From Shewanella schlegeliana (GTDB taxonomy: Bacteria; Pseudomonadota; Gammaproteobacteria; Enterobacterales; Shewanellaceae), in contig NZ_JAESVD010000009.1 in assembly GCF_016765635.1 (NCBI RefSeq), forward strand, positions 175,979 to 239,978: a stretch of DNA of 64,000 bases, written 5' to 3'. The notes below the pieces were generated by a model. That model was not told the DNA's origin. It did not search any database and saw only the letters and a list, made by a program, of their open reading frames with translations. Position 1 is the stretch's first letter; every line of letters starts with the position of its first letter. This document shows positions 25,626-32,938 of this stretch, one piece after another. The position numbers and the translations under genes were made by a program.

Positions 25626-27659
25626 CTATTTAACGTCTTTGTCGTCTTTTGTCTGGCTAAACAAGGCTTCGATGAAGTCTTTCGCATCAAAAGTACGTAG
25701 ATCATCGATCTGCTCACCCACGCCGATATGACGAATAGGGATGCCAAACTTATCGGCGATAGCAAAGATCACTCCGCCCTTAGCCGTGCCATCTAGTTTA
25801 CTGATAGTGATACCCGTTACCCCTACAGCCTCTTGGAATAGCTGCGCCTGGCTAATCGCATTCTGCCCCGTGCTCGCATCTAGAGTTAGCATTACTTCGT
25901 GCGGTGCTGTCTCGTCTTGCTTTTGCATCACGCGCACGACTTTCTTCAACTCGTCCATCAAGTGTGCTTTGTTCTGCAAACGGCCAGCGGTATCGGCAAT
26001 TAATACATCCACATTACGGGCACGCGCCGCTTGAAGTGCGTCAAACAGTACCGAAGCGCTATCTGCACCCGTATGCTGAGCGATAACAGGAATATCGTTA
26101 CGTTGACCCCAAACCTGTAACTGCTCAACCGCTGCCGCGCGGAAGGTGTCACCCGCAGCTAACATGACTGACTTACCTTGGGCCTGATATTGCTTAGCCA
26201 GCTTACCGATAGTGGTGGTTTTACCCACACCGTTAACACCGACCATTAAGATCACAAATGGGCCATCGGCATTTTCAGGCACTAAAGGGATAGAGACAGG
26301 ATCGAGTGTCTTTTGCATCTCTTCACGTAACAGCTCGTAAAGTGCTTCACCATCTTTTAGCTGCTTACGGCTTGCCTGCTCGGTGAGACTCTTAATCAGA
26401 CGCGTTGTCGTTTCGACACCGACATCGGCAATTAATAGCTGCTCTTCTAGCTCTTCGAATAGGTCATCATCGATCTTCTTACCACTGAATAAACCGATAA
26501 AGCCACTACCAATGCTCTCACTGGTACGCTTAAGACCACGCTTAAGACGAGCGAAAAGTCCCTCTTTTACCGGCTTAGCCTGTGGCTCCGGCTGTTGCTC
26601 TTCCGCTGCTTGTTCTGCTGCTTTTTCAGCTTCAAGACGTTCAGCCTCTAGGCGCTCCTGTTCGATGCGATCGGCTTCAGCCTGTTCTGCCGCTACTCTT
26701 TGGGCTTCGGCTTGCTCAGCTGCAATACGCTCAGCTTCAACTCTTTGGGCTTCAGCTTGCTCTGCTGCTATACGTTCTGCTTGCTCTGCCGCAATACGTT
26801 CAGCTTCTGCTTGAGCCGCCTGTTCTGCCGCCAAACGAGCCTGTTCAGCTACCGCTTCTGCCGCCACTCTTTCGGCTTCGATACGCGCAGCTTCAACTCT
26901 TTGGCCTTCGGCCTGCTCGGCTGCGACTCTTTCAGATTCGAGACGTTCAGATTCGAGACGTTCTAACTCAAGACGCGCAGCTTCTGCTTGAGCCGTCTGC
27001 TCTGCAGCCAAACGAGCCTGTTCAGCTGCCGCTTCAGTCGCGACGCTTTCGGCTTCGATACGCGCAGCTTCGATTCTTTGGGCTTCGACTTGCTCGGCCG
27101 CCAAACGAGCCTGTTCAGCTACCGCTTCTGCCGCCACTCTTTCGGCTTCGATACGCGCAGCTTCAATTCTTTGGGCTTCGGCCTGCTCGGCTGCCACTTT
27201 CTCAGATTCGTGACGTTCCGATTCAAGACGTTCTGACTCAAAACGCGCAGCTTCTGCTTGAGCCGCCTGCTCTGCCGCCAAACAAGCCTGTTCAGCTGCC
27301 GCTTCAGTCGCCACTCTTTCGGCTTCGATACGTTCTGCTTCCGCCTGCTCCGCAGCTAGGCGCGCTTCTTCAGCAAGCCTTTCAGTTTCAGCCTGCTCGG
27401 CTGCCGCTCTTTCAGACTCAAGACGTTCAAATTCAACACGCTCAGCTTCTGCTTGAGCCGCTTGCTCTGCAGCTAACCTCTGAGCCTCTGCTTGTTCAGC
27501 CTCAATGCGTGCAGCTTCGGCCTCTTCGGCAGCAAGACGCTCCGCTTCAACTCTTTCAAGTTCAAGCTTTTCAGCTTCTAATTTCGCCGCTTCTACAGCC
27601 TGCGCTTCTTCTTTAGATTTATCCTTGCGGAACCAGGAAAAAAAACCTTTCTTTGCCAT
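25626..27659 (-). CDS. ftsY: FtsY, signal recognition particle receptor, with an expanded N-terminal repeat domain
   Basis: 677 residues against ~500 in E. coli. The C-terminal NG GTPase domain (about residues 370-677) is intact: G1 GVNGVGKTTT near 474, DTAGRLQN near 557 and TKLDGTAKGG near 622. It delivers ribosomes with membrane proteins to the translocon. The first residues (KKGFFSWFRKDKSKEE) are the usual membrane-targeting start. Residues ~16-345 are an unusually long acidic Ala/Glu/Arg heptad-like repeat (AERIEAE, AEQAEAQR), probably a long helix or coiled coil. Confidence 0.95.
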   Translation of the reverse strand: MAKKGFFSWFRKDKSKEEAQAVEAAKLEAEKLELERVEAERLAAEEAEAARIEAEQAEAQRLAAEQAAQAEAERVEFERLESERAAAEQAETERLAEEARLAAEQAEAERIEAERVATEAAAEQACLAAEQAAQAEAARFESERLESERHESEKVAAEQAEAQRIEAARIEAERVAAEAVAEQARLAAEQVEAQRIEAARIEAESVATEAAAEQARLAAEQTAQAEAARLELERLESERLESERVAAEQAEGQRVEAARIEAERVAAEAVAEQARLAAEQAAQAEAERIAAEQAERIAAEQAEAQRVEAERIAAEQAEAQRVAAEQAEADRIEQERLEAERLEAEKAAEQAAEEQQPEPQAKPVKEGLFARLKRGLKRTSESIGSGFIGLFSGKKIDDDLFEELEEQLLIADVGVETTTRLIKSLTEQASRKQLKDGEALYELLREEMQKTLDPVSIPLVPENADGPFVILMVGVNGVGKTTTIGKLAKQYQAQGKSVMLAAGDTFRAAAVEQLQVWGQRNDIPVIAQHTGADSASVLFDALQAARARNVDVLIADTAGRLQNKAHLMDELKKVVRVMQKQDETAPHEVMLTLDASTGQNAISQAQLFQEAVGVTGITISKLDGTAKGGVIFAIADKFGIPIRHIGVGEQIDDLRTFDAKDFIEALFSQTKDDKDVK
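26600..27600 (-). repeat. Degenerate coding repeat in ftsY
   Basis: The DNA coding for the N-terminal Ala/Glu/Arg region contains long near-identical blocks. One is about 100 bp at ~26826-26925 and again at ~27104-27203; shorter copies lie near 27010 and 27280. This suggests recent internal duplication and possible length variation between strains. Confidence 0.75.
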
Positions 27660-27884
27660 GTGTTATACCGGTGCTCAAATAGCTGTACATAAATGCATTA
27701 GGGTGGAGGACGTTATATCAAAAACCAGCTCAAATTACGCTGATAAAAACAGCAAAAAAGCCATTCAGACGGATTCTCATCACTGCTTTTTACCTTTTAG
27801 CTGTGCTTTGATATAAAATAACGACCTAAATTCAGACGGCATAGTCTACCACTTTCTTTCATTAGGCAAAATCACGAGGACACC

Positions 27885-28505
27885 ATGGTCAAAAAAAGAC
27901 CTTCTAGCGGTCAAGTTAGGATTATTTCAGGCCAATGGCGCTCTCGAAAGCTGCCCATTCATGATCTCGAAGGGCTGCGCCCAACCACAGATCGCGTCAG
28001 AGAAACCCTATTCAACTGGATCGCTAACGATATTCGCGGTGCTCGCGTACTCGACTGCTTTGCAGGCAGTGGCGCGTTAAGTCTAGAGTCACTGTCACGA
28101 TACGCCAGTTACGCAAAAATTTTTGAACTACAGGCTCAAGCAGCAAAACAGCTTGTAGCGAATCTTGCCACGCTCAAGTGTGATAACGCCGATGTCATCA
28201 AGGGTGACAGCCTAGCTTTACTTGCCAATAAGCCAAGCGAAGGCTTCGATCTGGTGTTTATCGATCCACCTTTTAGAAAGTCACTGGCAGAGAAGAGCAT
28301 TAGTCTTATCGATCAGCATCATTGGCTTAACGACGATGCACTGATCTACGTAGAAACCGAGAGTGAAATCGCCATGCTAACCGTACCGGCGAGCTGGAAC
28401 TTGCTTAAAGAGAAGAAAGCGGGCCAAGTGATCTATCGTTTATATCAATATTCAGCCGAGCCAGTGCTCGATGAAACGACAAGTGACACCGAGGAAACCA
28501 ACTAA
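27885..28505 (+). CDS. rsmD: RsmD, 16S rRNA m2G966 methyltransferase
   Basis: 206 residues. Seen: RIISGQWRSRKL and LRPTTDRVRETLFNWI near the start, SAM-binding VLDCFAGSGALSLE, and the catalytic motif FIDPPF. It methylates the N2 of G966 in 16S rRNA. It is divergent from ftsY, the common arrangement, and directly abuts yhhL. Confidence 0.95.
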   Translation: MVKKRPSSGQVRIISGQWRSRKLPIHDLEGLRPTTDRVRETLFNWIANDIRGARVLDCFAGSGALSLESLSRYASYAKIFELQAQAAKQLVANLATLKCDNADVIKGDSLALLANKPSEGFDLVFIDPPFRKSLAEKSISLIDQHHWLNDDALIYVETESEIAMLTVPASWNLLKEKKAGQVIYRLYQYSAEPVLDETTSDTEETN

Positions 28506-28787
28506 ATGAAAGCTATGCTAGTTCTAGGTAAAATTGTTACCGCATTCGCCTGGTTAATGATGCTATATAACTTAGTCGTTCCATTTGAGGGCAATGTATC
28601 AGTGATCCTCAACATCCTGTTGGTGATGACCATCTTTATGCACTGCTTTCAGACGTTCATATTCCACACGCTATTTAACACCCTGCTGCCACTGAAAAAA
28701 TCAGATTATCTGCAGGTATTCCTTTTCGGCGTATTCAGCCTACTGCAATATCGCAAGCAGGTTATGGACAAACAGGCTCAAGGCTAG
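28506..28787 (+). CDS. yhhL: DUF1145 membrane protein
   Basis: 93 residues with three hydrophobic segments. It starts on the base after the rsmD stop, and the rsmD-DUF1145 (yhhF-yhhL) order is conserved with E. coli. Function unknown. The far end borders a long non-coding repeat region. Confidence 0.8.
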   Translation: MKAMLVLGKIVTAFAWLMMLYNLVVPFEGNVSVILNILLVMTIFMHCFQTFIFHTLFNTLLPLKKSDYLQVFLFGVFSLLQYRKQVMDKQAQG

Positions 28788-29440
28788 GTTCTAGCCAAAA
28801 AGGCACTAGATTCTAGGGCGCTACGCTTCGAGGACGGGCTACGCCCTGCTAGGAACAGCCAAAGTCAAAAGCACCATCTTTTCCGTCTCTTAGCTTTCCC
28901 GGCTTTTACCGGGCTTTGCTTTTCCTAGGAGCTACGACCTAGATTCTAGGACGCTTCGCTGCGAGGGCGGACTACGTCCTGCTAGAAAGAGCAAAAGCCA
29001 AAAGCACCACCCTTGCCCTTCCTTTGCTTTCCGGCTCTACCGTCTTAGCCTTCCCTAACTCCTAGAACCTAGGACGCTGTGCTTCTAGGGCGGACTACGC
29101 CCTGCTAGGAAGAGCAAAAGCCAAAAGCACCGCCCTTGCCCTTCCTTTGCTTTTCCAGCTCTACCGTCTCAGCCTTTCCTAGCTCTTTGCTTTTACCGTC
29201 TCAGCTTTCCCTAGAACCTAGGACGCTACGCTTCGAGAGCGGACTACGTCCTGCTAGGAAGAGCAAAAGCCAAAAGCACCACCCTTGCCCTTCCTTTGCT
29301 TTTCCAGCTCTACCGTCTCTGCCTTTCCTAGATCCTTGCTTTTATCGTCTTAGTTTTCCTCGGACCTAGCACCTGCTTTTACCGTCTTAGCTTTCTCTAG
29401 AACCTAGGACCTATCTCAGCTTTCCCTAGCACCTTCTTTA
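28788..29440. repeat. CTAG-rich imperfect tandem repeats, non-coding
   Basis: Four diverged copies of a unit of about 120-150 bp. The core GGACGCTACGCTTCGAG or variants begins near 28819, 28949, 29071 and 29221. Each core is followed by GCGGACTACGYCCTGCTAGG and then AGAGCAAAAGCCAAAAGCACC. Between the cores are shorter repeats of TACCGTCTYAGC and CCTAGAACCTAGG. The last ~100 bases hold decayed partial copies. Short open frames here are by-products of the repeats. No transposase is present. Confidence 0.85.
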
Positions 29441-29451
29441 AGCTTAAAAAC

Positions 29452-29477
29452 AAAAAAGCCCCTATTAAGGGGCTTTT
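29452..29477 (-). terminator. cymA terminator
   Basis: AAAAGCCCCT/AGGGGCTTTT hairpin with a 4-nt loop. Read leftward it is followed by TTTTTTGTTTTT, about 65 bp past the cymA stop. Confidence 0.82.
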
Positions 29478-29541
29478 AGCGATTTAACTTGCTGCTTAGA
29501 GCAGTCTGGTTAACTCATGTGGCTAGGCTTATGCCTGAGCA

Positions 29542-30105
29542 TTATCCCTTAGGATAAACGTGAGCAACACCTTTGTGACAGTCTACACAAGTCTTACGCT
29601 TATCTTCAGCTTTCTTGAAGTTGTTAGCGTGCATTCTCTTCGCCATCTTCTTCATAGACTCAGGCTGGTTCTCGTAGATACGAGTGTGACAGTGCTTACA
29701 GTTAGCAGAGTCATTGCCTTTGAAATACTTAAGCGCTAGATCAGCTTGCTCTTTACGGTTTTCATCCAACCACTCTTGAGTGTTGAAACCATCGATAGTT
29801 AGGTAACCATATAGATCTTTAGATACGATGATCTTCTTAACTAGGTACTTAACTGGGTTGTGTGGAAGGTGACAATCTTGACATTGTACCGTAACACCAG
29901 CGCTGTTGCCGCCATGAGGCGAAGCTAACACTTCATCTTTCAATGAGTGGTTGCTGTGACAGCTCATACAGAACTCATCTGTACTCGTTGCGTGTAAAGT
30001 TTGCTGTGTAGCAAAGTAGCCAACAACACCGACAACGACACCGATAATCAGCAATGCCAGAATCGAAATTTTTGCGCTAGGTTTAAATAGTGCTCGCCAG
30101 TTCAT
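29542..30105 (-). CDS. cymA: CymA, tetraheme menaquinol dehydrogenase
   Basis: 187 residues, the exact length of S. oneidensis CymA and very similar by recall (MNWRALFKPSAK start, QQTLHATSTDEFCMSCH, KLxx haem spacing). One N-terminal membrane anchor and four CxxCH sites: CMSCH, CQDCH, CKHCH, CVDCH. It oxidises menaquinol and feeds periplasmic reductases for Fe(III), nitrate, nitrite, fumarate and others. The start is ATG 30105 with GGAG seven bases upstream; the GTG just before it is less likely. Confidence 0.95.
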   Translation of the reverse strand: MNWRALFKPSAKISILALLIIGVVVGVVGYFATQQTLHATSTDEFCMSCHSNHSLKDEVLASPHGGNSAGVTVQCQDCHLPHNPVKYLVKKIIVSKDLYGYLTIDGFNTQEWLDENRKEQADLALKYFKGNDSANCKHCHTRIYENQPESMKKMAKRMHANNFKKAEDKRKTCVDCHKGVAHVYPKG

Positions 30106-30493
30106 CACTCATCTCCAAGTATTTAATTTTTATACCGATGTAAGTTAACTTCATCGCTATTTATTTGATCATTATAAACTAGAACCTACTCATTGATCTG
30201 GAACTAAAAGTGCAAAATGAGACATGGCTCTAAATCTGTCTTTGGCGCCAACTCCAGCCTATATTATATGCACTATTGCTAAACCTACGCTAAAGTATTG
30301 ATTATCGCAAGGTTAATAACTTATCGACTTGATATTAGTGTGGTTTAAATTATTTAATTTGAAATTCTTTTAGATGTAAAAGTGAGGTGGGAAACAGGTC
30401 TAAAATCAAAAATTTTATGATTTTTGCAACTTTTCCGACAAAGCGCAGGTCTAGTTAATTATATCGACATTGTTACATAACTTAAGGTTAGGC
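30106..30493. other. Intergenic region between divergent cymA and copper-cluster genes
   Basis: About 390 AT-rich bases that must hold both divergent promoters. The clearest signal is a palindrome at 30136-30156 (CGATG-T-AAGTTAACTT-CATCG), about 30 bp upstream of the cymA start. I see no perfect FNR or CRP site and no gene. Confidence 0.5.
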
Positions 30494-30949
30494 ATGCGCA
30501 AGCAAGTTATCTATTTAGCATTTTTTATCGCATTGATTGGACAGTTTATTCTGTCTCCTGCGATGGCTATGCCTAAATTTTTGCATGCCAGTTCACACGC
30601 ATCTCAACATATCAAATCGCACGCCTCGCTGGAGCAAAGCAAAGCTCTAGCCGCTAATACTTCATCGGCTCAGCATGCCACTGACTCTCTATTGGCTGAC
30701 TCTCAAATGAACTGCACATCTAAGATGCCCAATTTAAATTTGGCTAACATTGACTGTGACGCTCTATGTGAAATGTTAGGCGCCAGTGACTGTATATCCA
30801 GCTGTGTCTCGGCCCCCGGTATTGTAGAGCAAGAGCAATTAATGCTTATCGCTCAAAGTTCAATGGCCAGCCTACAAACGGCTTTTTGGTCTCTACAAAC
30901 AGCGGAACTCTCGTCCATCAATCCCCCTCCCATCAGCTTACTCGCTTAA
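30494..30949 (+). CDS. Periplasmic Cys/His-containing protein, copper-cluster associated
   Basis: 151 residues from ATG 30494 (AAGG six bases upstream; the frame is open from a TTG at 30470). Signal peptide ends near SPAMA. The mature protein has His-rich and Cys-rich parts (CDALCEMLGASDCISSC). The family is not recognised. A role in periplasmic metal handling is inferred from composition and from the CusBA genes downstream. Confidence 0.6.
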   Translation: MRKQVIYLAFFIALIGQFILSPAMAMPKFLHASSHASQHIKSHASLEQSKALAANTSSAQHATDSLLADSQMNCTSKMPNLNLANIDCDALCEMLGASDCISSCVSAPGIVEQEQLMLIAQSSMASLQTAFWSLQTAELSSINPPPISLLA

Positions 30950-31200
30950 TCGCAGGTGTAACTACTTCTTTAGTTCATATTTATGGCACTGAAGTCAGTT
31001 ACAACTAAAGAGTAAAACAAATTAAACAATCCACGCCTTTGGCTATCAATTCAATACTGATAGTCGGCGAGGCTATCAGTCTCAGCGTATTTTTATTGGC
31101 CTTAATGGTAGTAAACAAGGAAAAACTAGAGCCTTGCCTACCAGTCTTAGCCCGTGTACTGATCGCCATATTCATTATCTGACTTTGTTTGGAGTTTATT

Positions 31201-31620
31201 ATGAAAAAATTTATCAGCGTAATCGCATTATCAATCGCAAGTTTCGTATCTCAAGCTGCATCAGTGGCATTTCCTGATTCGATTGAAGTACTAACCGTTA
31301 ATGGATTAGGTAACGTCGATAGCCGTTACCTAGAATTAGATCAAGGGCAGAATTTGATTGAGCTGCAGTACCGCGATCTATTCGAAACCAATGCAGATGA
31401 TTCAAACTGGGTGAGATCAGAACCGCTTTACCTCTATATCGATCTTGAAACGGCTGCTAACTATAAGGCGTTCACACCGAACATCTTGTCTGAAGAAGAT
31501 GCCTATCAGTTCATCGATAACCCTAGTATTAAGCTCAATGATGGTATGGGTAGTGAAAAACAGGTAAGCCTAATGACTCATGGACAGTTGATGGCGAAAT
31601 TACTTCTATCAAAACAGTAA
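31201..31620 (+). CDS. DUF2057 (YccT-like) periplasmic protein
   Basis: 139 residues from ATG 31201, with GGAG seven bases upstream. Signal peptide (cleavage near SQAA). The mature start SVAFPDSIEVLTVNG and LDQGQNLIELQYRDLFE match DUF2057/UPF0319 proteins, of which E. coli YccT inhibits curli assembly. It is shorter than YccT (about 220), so it may be a compact member. The link to metal is positional only. Confidence 0.7.
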   Translation: MKKFISVIALSIASFVSQAASVAFPDSIEVLTVNGLGNVDSRYLELDQGQNLIELQYRDLFETNADDSNWVRSEPLYLYIDLETAANYKAFTPNILSEEDAYQFIDNPSIKLNDGMGSEKQVSLMTHGQLMAKLLLSKQ

Positions 31621-31737
31621 TATAATAGTCAAAATCCTTATAAGTTTGGCATATTGAGTAGATGAATTTGTGAACTTTATCAATGTGCCACTCTTTTCCT
31701 ATGGTAGACTAATCACTGCTTATTATTTGGAAACATC

Positions 31738-32154
31738 ATGCTTAGCATAATCCGTCGTCATACATTACTAGCATTTACGCTGCTCGCTTTGTTGAGCCAG
31801 CTAGTGCTATCTAATGGATCGCTGATGGTACCTAGTGCAATGGCGGATGAAATGCCAATGATGAGCATGCAAGACGGAACTGAATGTCATCAAGTTCAAA
31901 TGGATGAAGACACTCATTGCTGCAATTCTGACGAGCAAATGCAAATGCTTCCCGGCAGCTCTAAGCATTGCTGCAACGGCAACGGAAACTGCCAGAGCGA
32001 CTGCAACCACTGCTTGGTTATTTCAGTAACAGGAACCCTGTTTAGTGTGTCACCTTGGTCAGGTTTCAACGCTTCCGAAATTGCATTGGCCACTCCTATG
32101 CCTCATTTCCACTCTATTTCATTGCCACAAGATTTAAGACCCCCAATCGCGTAA
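31738..32154 (+). CDS. Cys/Met/His-rich exported protein, DUF2946-like
   Basis: 138 residues with an N-terminal signal segment. It is rich in Met, Cys and His (MPMMSMQDGTECHQ, HCCNSDEQMQM, HCCNGNGNC, CNHC), as expected for a periplasmic Cu(I)/Ag(I) binder. Similar small proteins precede CusBA-type pumps in marine gammaproteobacteria. No enzyme motif is visible. Confidence 0.65.
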   Translation: MLSIIRRHTLLAFTLLALLSQLVLSNGSLMVPSAMADEMPMMSMQDGTECHQVQMDEDTHCCNSDEQMQMLPGSSKHCCNGNGNCQSDCNHCLVISVTGTLFSVSPWSGFNASEIALATPMPHFHSISLPQDLRPPIA

Positions 32155-32299
32155 ACCAAGGCGCTACGCCCCTATGCGAATATCTCTTTGTCAAAAAAGA
32201 AAACAAATTAATCTTAATCAGCAATTATTTAAGCCGTTAATTGTTCTGCTGCTCATATTAAGCACAGGCATTCGGCCATCTATACGATGGAGTTGAGTT

Positions 32300-32914
32300 A
32301 TGAAAACCCTTATAAGTTTAGCCTTATCAGCCCTGTTACTTCTGTCTTGGACCGGTACAGCATCAGCAAATGAGCATCATCATGGTGCCCATAAAAACCA
32401 ACACGCTGTACAAAGCCAAGATTATGCTTGCCCTATGCATCCTGAAGTGACGGGTAGCAAAGGTGATTCTTGTCCTAAATGCGGCATGGACTTAGAAGCA
32501 GCTAAAACTGCGACTAAAGGCCACGCTAAAAACTGTGACTCTTGCCCTAATAAAGAGTCGTGCCCTAATAAAGCTAAAAAGCACCACCAGCATATGAGCA
32601 AGCATACCCATGCCTGCCCTATGAACCCAGCTATTACAGGTCAAGCAGGCGACAGCTGCCCTAAATGCGGCATGGACTTAGAACCTATTGCAAAAGCCGA
32701 TAACGCTAAAAACTGTGATTCTTGCCCCAATAAAGAGTCGTGCCCTAATAAAGCTAAAAAGCACCACCAGCATATGAGCAAGCATACCCATGCCTGCCCT
32801 ATGAACCCAGCTATTACAGGTCAAGCAGGCGATAGCTGCCCTAAGTGTGGAATGGATCTAGAACCTATCGCTACTGGCGACAAGGCAACTAAATCTGCTC
32901 ACAAGCATCACTAA
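32300..32914 (+). CDS. Exported protein with three heavy-metal-binding (HMBD) repeats
   Basis: 204 residues with a signal peptide (cleavage near ASA, ~23). Three copies of the motif ACPMxPxxTGxxGDSCPKCGMDLE, separated by Lys/His-rich linkers containing CDSCPNKESCPNK. The second and third linker-plus-domain units are nearly identical at the DNA level with a period of 180 bp (about 32521-32700 and 32701-32880), so the duplication is recent. Probably a periplasmic Cu/Ag sponge or chaperone for the pump encoded next. Confidence 0.8.
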   Translation: MKTLISLALSALLLLSWTGTASANEHHHGAHKNQHAVQSQDYACPMHPEVTGSKGDSCPKCGMDLEAAKTATKGHAKNCDSCPNKESCPNKAKKHHQHMSKHTHACPMNPAITGQAGDSCPKCGMDLEPIAKADNAKNCDSCPNKESCPNKAKKHHQHMSKHTHACPMNPAITGQAGDSCPKCGMDLEPIATGDKATKSAHKHH

Positions 32915-32938
32915 TATTTAGGGTGGAGATAAGGCATT

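Noticed and set aside
26582..27616. A 344-codon open frame on the strand opposite ftsY
   Set aside because: It is a by-product of the Ala/Glu/Arg codon repeats of ftsY; the product is a low-complexity Leu/Pro/Gln string and no ribosome binding site is seen.
29136..29369. A 77-codon open frame in the CTAG-rich repeats
   Set aside because: The product repeats the same words because the DNA does, and no start signal is seen; non-coding repeat.
31011..31182. A short open stretch with one hydrophobic segment upstream of the DUF2057 gene
   Set aside because: The reading is protein-like but has no ATG or GTG near its beginning and no ribosome binding site; not enough to call a gene.
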